In this document: positions 1-17,993 of the stretch, piece after piece
How the letters are laid out: the number at the start of each line of letters is the position of its first letter
Position numbering within the stretch: the first letter of the stretch is position 1
Made by a program: the position numbers and the translations under genes
From: Himantopus leucocephalus
Lineage: Eukaryota; Chordata; Aves; Charadriiformes; Recurvirostridae
Length of the DNA stretch: 64,000 nucleotides
NCBI GenBank assembly: GCA_003993805.1
Contig: RSEF01000001.1
Span: 94,479,855 to 94,543,854 of the forward strand
Direction: 5' to 3'
Notes under the pieces: generated by a model
The model's database searches: none
The model's input: only the letters and a program-made list of their open reading frames with translations
What the model was told of the DNA's origin: nothing

Positions 1-1780
1 TTTCCATGTTTTTTTTGGTCTGGCAATTTTGCAAGAGACAGCTCCAGTGATAGCTGGTTTAGGCTCATGCACAGAGTATCAGTCAGTGGTGGTGCAGAAT
101 GGAGAAGGCAGTGCTTTTCATTTATCAATCGCTGGATCAAATCTGACCTGCAAAGCCAGCTGGCTGGCTAACTGGACTCCCCTCTACAAAGAATGGTCAG
201 TGGTTCCCCTCTACAAAGAATGGTCAGAGAGAGGAGTGCATACTTTCTATGTTGCTTTCTGCCTGGATGTGCTATACTAAGCGTAAACGAATGGCTCATA
301 GCATCCACAGTAGGAGAAATGGAGCCAAAGACCACCCACTTCTCATCCAGCCACTTTAGATTCAGCAGAGTGGGAGCAGGATAGGAGACTGACAGGAAAG
401 GGGGTAAGCAGCTGGAGCAATCAGCGAACATCCCCTTCATTTTTCTCCTTACTCATCCCCCCACAGATCTGAAGATGTGTGGAGTGAGATCTGGTACGGC
501 AAGTGTAGTCTATGCACTTGGAGTGTGGAAAAAGTGAGACATCCAGTCTGCATACATCGTATCAAGGGGCCCGGTGTCCAGTTTCTCCTTCCTTCACCTT
601 CAACATATAAGCGAGTCAGTCAAAAGAAATAAAGAGAGAGAGGAGCCTAGGAGAGGAAATGGTAATGCAGAAGGAAACTGAGCGATGACATTAGGGGTAT
701 ATTCATTTACTTGCATGCACACAGGTGGAAGGAGCACGGAGCTCTGTGCAGAAGCCTCCACTTCATAGGCAATGTGGGTAAAATAGTGGGAATACATGAA
801 GAAGGGCATCCAGGTATCTTGTTCCTCTCTTGCCTGGGGGAGAGACAAGCAGAACAGAGTGACAAAGGGACACCTTTTGTTCCAGGTCAGGCTGCTTTGT
901 GCTTGGTCTCACTTCATTACTTCTACTTCTTCCCAGTCTGGCCTTTCTTCTTTTGAGCAGTTCTCAATCTGATCACTTTAAAAAATCAACTAAAGAGCTC
1001 TGGGATAAGAACTTATTTCTGTCAGTAAGGATCTGAACAGAGACTATCTCCCAGACATAGCAGCCAGTTGTCATGAAGTGTGTACAAACTGATCATCTCT
1101 CATCAGGGTTGCTGAAATAGGCTGGTGGTTTTGAAGTTGTGGGGAGAGGGCTAACAAATAGCATGCTTGCGTTAAGCCTAGCTTTATAAGGAAACTATAC
1201 TAAGAAATGTGCAAGGTAAGTGTGTCAGCAATGGTCATTAGTATAAGAAAACAGTCTTTGGCATGTTGCTGATTGACCTATGACCTTTTTTTTTTTTTGT
1301 GTGGACATCACAACAGATGTGATTTTGAGGAACAGAACTGAAGGACAGCGTACTGACTTTGTGAACTCTTTTGGGCAGTAATATGAGAGAATTACGAGAG
1401 AAATTACAAAGGAGCTGATGGGAAAATGGAAGTAATGAGTAGGATTTCACTGACATGATAGAGCTGGGAGTTTGACTTCTATGGACTGATGTGTTTTGAA
1501 GCAGAAAAAGTGAACTAATCAATAAATATTTTAGGCCTGTTTCCTTGGGGGGAAGTAGGAGAAAAATAGGTTTCAGCTCATTTAACAAGGATATACTCCC
1601 CAACAGCACACAACCATGATTTTAGACTGGTATTTACAACAACCAATTCAAGATAAATTGCACTGAAGAGTTTTTAAGCAGTTGGATAACCAGTACAAAG
1701 CTTTGTTTTTCAGTAAGTCTTGAAATAGTGAGGAGGATCTGGAATTGAAAAGCTGGGGTTTTAGCACAACTTTAGAAGTT
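1..1780. other. Intergenic or upstream DNA, no gene recognised
   Basis: No reading frame with recognisable protein similarity and no clear exon was found on either strand. The only structure noted is a short tandem duplication near 179-228, listed separately. In the human locus ZYX lies beyond FAM131B on this side, but nothing here can be assigned to it. Confidence 0.5.
179..228. repeat. Short tandem duplication, 28-bp period
   Basis: The 22-bp unit beginning cccctctacaaagaatgg occurs at 179-200 and again, identical, at 207-228, separated by six bases. It looks like a simple local duplication. Confidence 0.8.
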
Positions 1781-1839
1781 CTGTGAGATGGCCTAGGTAC
1801 TTAATTTTGTCAATCTGATATAATTCCCAGTAAAATATT

Positions 1840-3130
1840 AGGAGGTCAATATGCCAGTGAGAATGGGCAAAACAGATCCTGTCAAGCTAACTTCATTTCA
1901 CAACTTTTATGAGACTCCCTGCAGCCAAGTACTTCTATGACAGAAGTACTTTTACCTGCGATCATGGTAATGGATTTAAAATAGTAGATTGGTAAAATAT
2001 AAAAAGACTAATCAGTTAGCAACCAACTTAGTACCACATGATTCTTTGACTAGTAATATATGAACACGATACATTTTAAGTGCATCAAAATTCAATAGAT
2101 AGCAAAATAGTAACAAAGAACGAACGACTGTTGAAAAGCTTGTGTTTCTTATGTGAATTCTCGATTCTTAATATAGTTGTCAGTACCATATGATTTTAAC
2201 ATATTGCTCAAAACCCTGAGGGAAATCTAAAATACTGGTAAACTTGCTAGAATCTACAAAGACTGGAAGAACTGCTAAAAATGAAAATACTAATGAAAAG
2301 GGCAAATCACTGATACGGAACAGTCTGATTCATTTGGATTACTGAATCTTGACAGATAGTGTGTGTTTCAATCTAACGAAATATGAGTTGATATATCTAA
2401 TGACAGAGTGTGAACAGTATTTACAGGACCAGAGCTCTATGTTAGAAAGCAGTCACACTGAAAAAGATTATAGATATCTGAACAGATAATCAGTAGATCA
2501 ACAACTACTATTGTGATGCTGCAGCCGAAGAAGCTAATGTGGTTTTTTGATCTATTAAGAGCTGAATATCGAGCAGGAGAAGAGAAGGTTGTATTTTCTC
2601 TGCATATGGCACTTGTGAAAAAAAATATTTTTCATCTACTTTGTCTAATTCTATTATTATCACTTTGAGAAGTACCACAAAACTGAAGATTGGCCAGAAA
2701 ATAAACATGGAACCATGAATAAAAACTTACAGAAGTCACTCAATGACAGGCTCTAAGTGTTTGAGTGAAGAAAAAAACCTCAAAACCATCTAACTTTTCA
2801 ACCTAGCAGAAAACAGTTGAGATGTGATGGAAGGATGGCATATACTTTCAGATTGGAAATGAGGCAAAAAACCAAATGGTAAAAATACTTAACTATTGGA
2901 ATAATTTACTAAGAGTTGTACTAAGTCCTCTGTCACCTGAACCCATAAGAATCAAGATTTTTTTTAAAAAATAGTGCTGTAGTTCAACAGAAAGTATGAC
3001 TAACAAACTAAGTGCCTTTAGCCTTTCTTATTTTAAGGAGGTCAGATTAGAGGATCAGGATTTTTCTCTGTGAGTTTAAGACACAAGTTCTCAAGTCCAG
3101 GAGTATACTAGACATTTAAAGGAAACATAG
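1840..3130 (+). mobile_element. Degraded CR1-like LINE segment
   Basis: Scattered stretches read like the 3' half of an old CR1 ORF2 on the + strand. Examples are the text around 1865-1910 (a 'tgtcaagctaacttcatttc' block) and 2440-2535 (a block running from 'cacactgaaaaaga' to 'gatgctgcagccgaagaagc'). The copy is full of indels and has no usable frame. Borders are approximate, and the piece may be part of the same insertion as the segment at 3330-4180. Confidence 0.45.
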
Positions 3131-3329
3131 TTTCTATATCCTGGGAAGATGTGGTGGTGTCCACAGATGCTTGTGTCCACAGATGCTGATCACACATGGC
3201 TTATGGAGAAGGTTTCAGTGCAAATTTTCTTAATTAAATTGGAGAAAACAGTTTGGTGATCCAAATGGCTAGCATGTGGATTGATGTTCCATGTGGGAAA
3301 AGTAGTTTTAGGGATTATACTACTGACCG

Positions 3330-4180
3330 TTTGTGATCACTGGCCAGGATGGTGACAGGAAGCTGTGACAGCCAGAGGAAGATCAAAGAGGCTGTGAAGG
3401 CGGGAAACTCAGTAGTAACGGGGACTTCAGTTAACCTTGCATGCAACCTGGCAAACCAAATGTTTACTTCAGGAGCCATTCAAAGAGCCTGTAAAAGAGA
3501 ACTAACTTGCCTTGTGCGATGATTAGGAGGACTTAGTGCGTGATGTTACTACTAAAGAGGCTTCAGGTGACTTAGAGAGATTAAGACTGTAGCAGAACAC
3601 CACCACCCCACCACCCCCAAACCTCAAAAAACCCCAAAGAACAATTTTGTATCTGTTCATTGAGGAGGAAGTTGTGGAAGTTTATCCTGTGGAACTTTTC
3701 CTTGTTGGGGATGCATCAGAAGATCAGCTTCAAACTGAAGCCTCAGTAAATGAGGCAGGTAGACAAAAGAGTAACAAGTCATCAGATGGTATTCATGCAA
3801 GACTTCTGGAGAGATTTGAGCTGACCTACTGATTATGATTTGCAACGCCTTACAATTACTTTGGTACAAGAAGATTGGAAGGTGGTTAATGTGATGCCAG
3901 TTTTTAAAATGATTTTGAGATCTGGGAAACCATAGGCTAGTAAACAAGATATATCTAGCAGGCAAGCTAATAAACATTGCTCTAAAGAATAGAATTAGTG
4001 CGCGCATGGACAAATAACATATACTGAGAAAGTTAACACTACTGTTGTTAAGGGATATCATGCTATATAAGTCTTAGAAGGGGTCAACAAGCATATTGAC
4101 AAAGGAGATCCAATGGCTTTACGAGGCACATTTGTAAAGGTCAGTCATCCCAGGGTGTTAAAGATGTAAATCTGCTGTTG
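3330..4180 (+). mobile_element. Degraded CR1 LINE ORF2, reverse transcriptase part
   Basis: Broken + strand translation gives typical CR1 reverse-transcriptase phrases: SNKSSDGIHARLLERFE near 3770-3825 (compare the CR1 'GPDGIHPRVL' block), a 'WKVVNVMPVFK' block near 3877-3910, and EGVNKHIDKGDPMAL near 4077-4122. Stops and frameshifts interrupt it, so it is an inactive relic. Confidence 0.7.
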
Positions 4181-4260
4181 GATCAGTGGGAAGTTCCTGA
4201 AATTATTAAGTAGCCCAGTGTCCTGGTTTGAGGAAAAACAGGACCAATTTTGTTCAGTAA

Positions 4261-4360
4261 NNNNNNNNNNNNNNNNNNNNNNNNNNNNNNNNNNNNNNNN
4301 NNNNNNNNNNNNNNNNNNNNNNNNNNNNNNNNNNNNNNNNNNNNNNNNNNNNNNNNNNNN
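4261..4360. other. Assembly gap (100 N)
   Basis: Exactly 100 unknown bases, the usual placeholder for a gap of unknown size. It is flanked on the right by a CR1 fragment and on the left by a 'tgtcctggtttgagg' segment, so a repeat probably caused it. Confidence 0.98.
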
Positions 4361-4450
4361 TCTTGTAGTGAGGGGCCCAAAACTGAACACAGTGCTCGAG
4401 GTGAGGGTCTCACCAGTGTCACTATCTGACACTTCCCTTTGCTAGAGATA
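4361..4450 (-). mobile_element. CR1 fragment
   Basis: The stretch containing 'ggggcccaaaactgaacaca' and 'gctcgaggtgagggtctcac' matches the reverse complement of the CR1 3' region as remembered from other avian copies. Its left end is hidden by the gap. Confidence 0.65.
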
Positions 4451-7400
4451 TTTCCAGCCCCTAGTTTGCTGGGACCCCAAATCTGGTCTCCAGCCATGCT
4501 AGGAATGGGCAACCGATGAACTGGCCCACTGAGGTCTTGCCCCTCTGTCTTGAACCCAAGCATATCCCAAACCTCCCTCTCTTGCTTCGCCGAACTCAGG
4601 GTGGCCAATCCGATAGGCGGTAGTGCCGTCTGCCACAGCTCTGTGAAGCAAAACAGAAAGAAAAGAAACTGCTGCCAAATGGGGAGGCCAAAAGGTAATC
4701 AACGTTTGGGTAGAAGGTGGCGATGACGTGCCTGGGCTTTATGCAGTGATAAAAGAAGTGTTTGCTCGGGGTAGGCTAGTTGCAGCTGTACTCCCCAGCC
4801 GGAGGGAGTGAGGGGCTCATCCCATCCAGGCCTGCCATGAGAGGATTTAGAGAAAGCCTTGGCAGCCGAGCCCCGGAAGCCCGACGAGGCCTGGGAGTGG
4901 AGATGTCTCCAGACCTGCTGGGAAGCTCTGGTCCACACCTTCAAGTGCCCTTATGGTGCTAGCAGGGCTGAATCCAGCGGACCAACAGAGGTGAGGTTGC
5001 TGCAGCTCCCTGCCCCCAGGTGCAGCCAGTGGCCAGGCTGAGCTTGTACTCCCAGTAGGCATACACGTAAACACGCATACGCAACACATAGATATACATA
5101 CATGTATGCACATATATGCCAGCCACACAGATCAGCACAGACAGACACACTCGGCACTCACACAAACAGCACCAACAGCCTCCTCCTGCTCCCATCTCTG
5201 GTTGATCGCGATGGAGATCCACTACGTGCAGCATGGATGCCTCCTGAAGGAGGGCTACTCAGTCTGCCCAGTAGCTGCTTCTGGATCCCAGTCTCCCCAG
5301 TTGATGGCACCTGGACATAGCAACCCCCGAGGCCACAGCCTCGCTGCAGTTACTGGAACAGAACCCTCGCTCGCAGATACATACACACAGAGAAAGCTCT
5401 GTGACAGGTCCCCTGATCCCTCTGGTAGCCCATTCACCCTGTGCTCTCACCCTCAGGGGCACACATCTGGCACCCAGGTCACTTCCCCTTCATTTTTGCT
5501 AGTGATCACACACTCATTCACATGCCCTCACTCACTCTGGTCTTTCCAGTTCCTGGCACTCAGACCTCTATCACAAAACACATGCACCCACAATAGAGCC
5601 TGGCATCCTTCGTGCCAGAAAATAGTTAGAAATGGAATTTAACAAGACGATGGGACAAACTGCACAAAATGAGTGCAAGGCATGGCCAGACAGCCATACT
5701 GATCAACAACCTGTTTACATGCTACCAGCCCCTTTCATACCTTTATCTATTTTCTCACATTTGTTGCTCCCCAAACTACCTAGATCCCTTCCTTTCTCTG
5801 GCATTGGTTCTTCCCCTAAACACATAAATCTAGTGCAATTCCCAAATGCTCTTTTCCTGCATCCTGTAATGGGCCCCATATCCATAGGCAGTAACTGCCC
5901 CCCATCAGTTACAAAGCTGCTTCTGAAAGCCTCACCCCCCGACTAGTCTTGGTGGGCTTTCCTCTATACCCTGGGGCTGAGGCTGTCCTGGAACAGTCCT
6001 GGGAGGGGCCTGGACAGGGTGTCCCTTCTTGTGAGTCCATAATTTGGGTTCCCACCTGCCATTGTGCCCCTGTGCTCCTCAGGGCTTGTGAAGATGGGCC
6101 TTTGGTGGGCTGATGTCTCCTGGGATGGGTCTGAAAGCAGCCCAGCAGGGTGCTGTTTGGGTTCCACCTCCTGCTGTCATCTCCCTATGCTCCTTTGTGG
6201 GTGTGCAGATGAGCTTTTGTCACACAACCTAACATTATGCCTGCAAAGGGGGATCCTGCAGAAGGGAGCCAAATAATCCGATCAGAATTTAACACAAATT
6301 CAGCTCTACACTCATAGCTCATTAATTAATCATGGTTAGTAGCAATCACAATTAGAAGTAAATAATTGAGCACAATAAGGCCAAATGCATGCGTGTGCTT
6401 GTCAAGAAAATCAATCAAGAGGATCACAACCTTGAAAAGTGGCCTTTGTCGTGCTCATCATAGCCATGTCCTGCCTCCTCCTGAAGTCTCTCTGTGTCTG
6501 ACCTCTATGCTCTATGCTCACCTTCGTAGAGGAACCTCCTTTTTCTTTTAAGCAACTTTACTCAGCCTAGTCAGAGGCGTATGGGGGATGCTATTAAAGC
6601 ACTTGGTTCTAATTATCCTAATGAATAGAAACATACTTGTGTGTGAAGGGGAAAATATACCTTCGTTCTTTCAGAAAGCGAGATCTTTTACACAGCAGAA
6701 AATCATGAGATGTGAAGGTGTGGTGGACACCAACTCAAATATCATTTACTTTCTGCTGGTTTTCATCTCACCATGTTTAGCCTTTTTAAGGGACCAAATC
6801 TTTTTTTTTTGCATTTTGAATTCTAGCTGATGAGTGCCTCAGGCTTCCCACCCATAAGTGCCTACATGCCTCCTGCAGGCCTGCGTAGGGTGGAGCACAG
6901 AATCTCATTTCGACCTGGGAAGTGCAGTGATGAACCAGTGTAAACATGCCAGAGCTGCTGGAACAAGCAAGGGGGTTTGCATACGTCTGTGGAGGAGAAA
7001 TTTGCTATAAAGAGTAAATAAAAAGCTAAAAGCTAATGAAAATAGAACGATTTGCATTCAATGGCATGTATTTCAAGTAGTCTAGGGATTGCTGAATTGA
7101 TCCCAGAAACAGATTATCATTTTGGGAGCTGTATTTCTTGCCAGGTCCTAAAAAGCTCAGGTTTAAACACAGTACATCCTTTCCTTCATGGATGGGAGCA
7201 AATAACTTTTAACGGAGTTTGAGGGTGGCACAAAGGCTGAAGGCCCAGTACATAGCTAACTGGACAGAGCAGTCCCACGGAGCAGTCCTGGTTACTATTT
7301 GAAGCGTGCTACTTTGCATTTAGTTTCAGTATTACTATGATTTAATCTTATTTAATAATCTTATTTTTTATCTTTATTAATTCTGTTTTATAATTTATAT

Positions 7401-7700
7401 TTTATATGTTAATATTTAATTCTACCTGATCCTTTAAGTGGTATTAAAAGGCATCTAAACTCAAACAGCACAGACTCTGCTTTTGAATGGGTGACAATCC
7501 CAGAAAGCTGTGCAAAGTGCTTAGGGATCTGAGGGAACAAACAGCTGAATGTGAGAATCTGCTGCAAGGCTATGGCACAGCGGGTTAATGTGATGAGGAC
7601 CAGCAAGTAAGTTTTAACTTTATTAGCAGAATAGATGAGAGCAGTCCTGCATTACTGTGTGTGGTTTTATGTCCATGTTTTGAAGAACTGGAAAATTTGA
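4451..7700. other. FAM131B upstream region, no exon identified
   Basis: The 5' exon(s) and promoter of FAM131B are expected upstream of 8265 but could not be recognised. Around 4560-5030 the base composition is somewhat richer in G+C and there is a CCAAT box at about 4604 (ggccaatccg). That makes it a weak candidate promoter area and nothing more. An AT-rich block at 6260-6380 is described as a finding. Confidence 0.4.
5042..5166. repeat. Imperfect CA/TA-rich simple repeat
   Basis: Alternating purine-pyrimidine DNA dominated by ACAC, ATAC and CATA steps, including 'atacatacatgtatgcacat'. It is interrupted throughout and looks like a decayed microsatellite. Confidence 0.75.
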
Positions 7701-7709
7701 AGATGGCTT

Positions 7710-8000
7710 TTAAAAAGAGACACATATTTATTAAGGGGGCTGGAAAAATGCTCTACAGTAAGAAACCTTAGTCTGTTTAGTTTGTCAAGAGGAAAACCAA
7801 GTGTGTGAACACCTTTCCTGAAACGTAATGGCAGGTATTAAAGATGTCTTAATCTTGCTGAGAATAGCAAAGCAAGGGCACCAGCAGCTCTAAGTTGGTG
7901 TCAGACCAATTCAAATGAGAAAGGAGAAATGGCTTTTTAAGTGATGATGGTTAATATTGGAGCAGGATATCAAAAGACTTGGTTCTGTGTCTCACATCAT
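7710..8000 (+). mobile_element. Old CR1/L3-like LINE 3' fragment
   Basis: The + strand text 'ggggctggaaaaatgctcta', 'cttagtctgtttagtttgtc' and the later 'aattcaaatgagaaaggag' block follow, in order, the 3' part of ancient CR1-type elements. Divergence is high. It lies just upstream of the first identified FAM131B exon. Confidence 0.7.
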
Positions 8001-8264
8001 GACTAGATGCTTTTTTTTCTGGCTTTAGCCAGGCATACGTTATGCTTGAGAAAAACGTAAATGACTGGTCTTCACATGGAGATAACTGTGTGAAATATAA
8101 TATTTGATGATGTACAGGTGGTCTGATTAAAGTTGGAAGGTCTGATTTAAGGCTGTGGTGGCCTTAAACTTAGTGATTCTTCTGTATGTTGAGCTGACTT
8201 GGCTTAAGACTGCTAGAACAAATTGTAGTGGCATTCAGAAGCCTGACTAGATGTGTTCCCACAG

Positions 8265-14763
<6,499 letters not shown>

Positions 14764-16745
14764 TGCTTTCGGTGAAGTTCTTATCACTGCTGAACAAAGA
14801 GAGGGGTGGCAAGGAATGAAATGACAGGGATTCTTCTCTCCAGCTCCCCATACTTCTGAGCAGACACACCTTCCATTCCTGACATTTAATTATTTTTTTA
14901 AACAAGAGGAAAATCTCAAAGTGATTGACACATGAAGACCTCTTCTCCCCCTCCACCATGGACACATAGTTTTGATTTTCATTGCTCTGGGCAACACGTG
15001 TGAGGTGCCTGGAGAGATCTGGATTGGTAAATCATTTCTAAATCTTTTTAATACAAAGTCTTGGCTGTGGATACAAACTCTTCTGGTACTGGGGATGTGG
15101 CCGATGAGACAGGCTTGGTATAGGGAGCAGCTATGTGGCTAGAATCCATCTTGGCAGAATGGATGTTGCTCTGTGGACATGGTCCCCTTTGATAGAATAT
15201 ATGAATATAAACTGGGTTAAAATGAAGATATGGCTTTACAAATATAGATTGCACTAGTATTGTGATTATGGCTAATACAGAGGATAAGGCTGTATTCAAT
15301 ACAGACTGTACTGAGTTGAAAGATTCGCTGTGTGACCAGATCCTCAATGCACCTTGATATGAAATTGTAGGCTCGATGGATACAAACTGCGCTCCGTGGG
15401 CACGGGCTGTGCTGCAGTACAGATGGTGTGGCTCTGTGGGCACGGCTCTGCTGCAGCAAGGAAGAATGGATGCAGATATGAATCTAACCCTGCTCTCAGA
15501 TATTCATGCTTTGGTCTCTTTCTAATCTTTCGTGTATTTGTTTCTCTCTTTGACATTTCTACCTTCCCAGGAGCTGGCAAGAGTGGTGTGTCCTTTTGGC
15601 ATTGGGCACTGGATGCCAGTGGAAAGGACATTTTCAGCTACAGAGACAGTCATAAAAAGCTGACTCTTGCAGGGGGCTTGAGAACATGTCCATCTTGGTG
15701 CTGCTGCTGTATCCTTCTGTCTTTTCCCTTGCCAGCAGTATGGGGAGACCCAGAGAGTAGGCAGCTGATCCAGGAACAGTGTGTACAGTTATGAGATCAC
15801 CGATATCCAGTTTACATTGGAGTTTTCATTTTTGGGTTTTTTTTTAACCTTTTTATATTGCTGGGTAAGTGTTCCTAACAAAGCAGTTAATAGTGGGAAA
15901 GGCCTGTATGCCAGTCATCACTTAACAGAAATACTGCACCTTTCCCATTTCTGCCACTCCTTCTGCAGTGCCAAATGTAGCTGGAGGAAAAGGGATGAGA
16001 GGAAGTTTTCTCCTATTTGTTTCTTCTTCCTGCCTATATTTTCTTCTTTTGTTTTCCTACCCCCAAGCAATGTAAATAATGCTCAGTACTTGGTCTGTTT
16101 GTTTTTCCCTCCCATCTGTTTGTTAGGAGTGGAGAAAGCTGATTTCAGGAGTTTTCCCTATTTGTATGGGTTCTATATTTTTTTTTGTTAAAAAAATATG
16201 GTTCATCGACTAGGGGGAATTTGGTCTCTTGCAATTCCTCAACATGTTTCTACTGACCTCCTTTTGGGGGGGGGTAGGGGTTTTGAAAGGAAGTTGAACA
16301 AACTGTCTCCTTTCAACCTCTCACCAGAAAAAGAACAGGGGCAAAAGCAAAAGCAAAAATTGTACAAGGCTATCGCTTTTGCTGGAGGACTGAACAGAAC
16401 CAGCAGAGATTATCCAATTGCTGAGTTTTAATTACAATACCTCTTGCAAGGAAATGCCAGGAAAGCGTGGGTTTAGATCAGATGCTCGATCTGATGAGCT
16501 AGAGAAAGGGATTTGCCTGGACACTGCTATACTGTCCCAGGGGCAACTCTTTCTCACTTACTCTGACTCACATCTACTCTGTTTAAGTCATGATACATTT
16601 GTCTCTTCTTTGACTCCTCTTCAGGCTTGGTATATTTTTTGGATGACAGGAGAGTGACACATGCTCCTTTCCTGATTCAGGTTTAGTCCCAGCATGTTTG
16701 CAGGGGAGAATGTCCGAGGAGAATAAAATATGACTGAAGGAATAA
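14764..16745 (+). other. FAM131B: Probable FAM131B 3' UTR
   Basis: Non-coding sequence after the stop. The first clear AATAAA on the + strand is at 16722-16727, which would give a 3' UTR of about 2 kb. No other hexamer was noticed nearer. The stretch has T-rich runs (15836-15846, 16170-16190) and a G run at 16266-16275. The end of the transcript is inferred, not proven. Confidence 0.45.
16722..16727 (+). terminator. FAM131B: Candidate polyadenylation signal AATAAA
   Basis: Canonical hexamer in 'gaggagaataaaatatgact', about 1.96 kb after the FAM131B stop. A second AATAAA at 17949-17954 is an alternative. Confidence 0.4.
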
Positions 16746-17959
16746 CATCAAGTGTCAGAGTTCAGACAGCTCCTGGCAAGCAAAGCAGAGATGTCCAGGA
16801 ATTACCAAAAGTACGAATGGGACTCTCAGGTAGAATTTTACCCCACTCACCTTTCTCCCACTTACACAGGCAGCTGCATGAAGAGGGTCTCCTCTATGAA
16901 TGCTCAAGTCTTTCCAGCTGAGTCCACTTCAGGCGGATCTGTCTTCCCTCTTCATTGCACCTCTAAAGGAAAGACCTTTGGGATATTTAAGTAAGACTGG
17001 TGATTTGGTGTAGGTAGTAGATAAAAGTTTTTGTGACCACCTTTTTTTACCCGTTAGCTTGGGCTTGCTTACTTCTCTCTAAGGGGGTAGCTCTTCTCCT
17101 GAATGATGACCTTTCAATATCTCTTTAAAGATGTTTACATGTTCAGGTGCTAACCTCCCCTGGGCAGGAGGGCTTGAGAAAGGTGATCTCCTACAGTTCT
17201 TGCAGGGTCAGTGTTAGCTCATTGTCCTGAACTGGTTTGGGTCTAGCCATGGAGCAGGGCCTAGGAAATCACACTAACCAGAACAGGGAGACGGGGCAAG
17301 TGCCAAGAGCACCTCAGCAGATGACAAATGAGCAAGTGTTAACCTTTTCTTATTTCTTTTTTAAAAAGCCTTCAGGGAATCAAAAATGGTCAGGTACGTT
17401 CCTTTGTGGGAGAAGATTTGGGTGGCTTGTTGCTTTTTTCTCCAAACCATTTTGTTCCCACGTGCCTCTCCAGGACCAATCTGGATGTTTACGGTAACTT
17501 TGAGTAGCTTCTAACAATCCCTCTGTGTTGTTTACAGAATTGGGACAAGTGGGTCAACTTGTCCAAAGCGTCTTTTTCTTTTAATGTGGACATGTGGTAT
17601 GTTTACTAAGACGTCTGATTGATGTCTAAAAGATGTACATTTTCTCCATGCAAGGCAGTGACAGGGAATTATCTACATGGGAAAAAGTGTGAAAAAAATT
17701 GACCTTATAGAAAATTCTATGGAGTTCAATAGGAAGAGAAAACCTATCTGTAGAGTTTTCTAACATCTGTGGAATGGGATAGAGCATTACACCCTGCTCT
17801 ATAATTCCATAACCTGATCTCTAGAAACCTGTAGATAGACTCTCATTCTCTGTGAATTCAGACTGGTTTGAACACTACTCTCTATAAAAACTTTCAAGCT
17901 TACTGAATTTTATATTTTTTTTTCATAAAGGTCTTGATTTTCTGTGAATAATAAAATTT

Positions 17960-17993
17960 CAGCCTTTTTCTGAAAAAAAAAAGAAAAAGGCTG
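17960..17993. repeat. Perfect 12-bp inverted repeat (A-rich loop)
   Basis: CAGCCTTTTTCT at 17960-17971 is exactly complementary to AGAAAAAGGCTG at 17982-17993, with a 10-nt purine loop. It could fold as a hairpin in RNA. No function is assigned. Confidence 0.7.

Noticed and set aside
4204..4260. Start of an LTR retroelement ('tgtcctggtttgagg')
   Set aside because: The short match to a remembered avian LTR-like terminus cannot be verified, because the assembly gap follows directly. No second LTR or coding part is seen.
5106..5642. Long open frame of 178 codons on the + strand
   Set aside because: Composition is driven by CA-rich simple repeat. There is no conserved motif and several overlapping open frames on both strands, so it is probably not coding.
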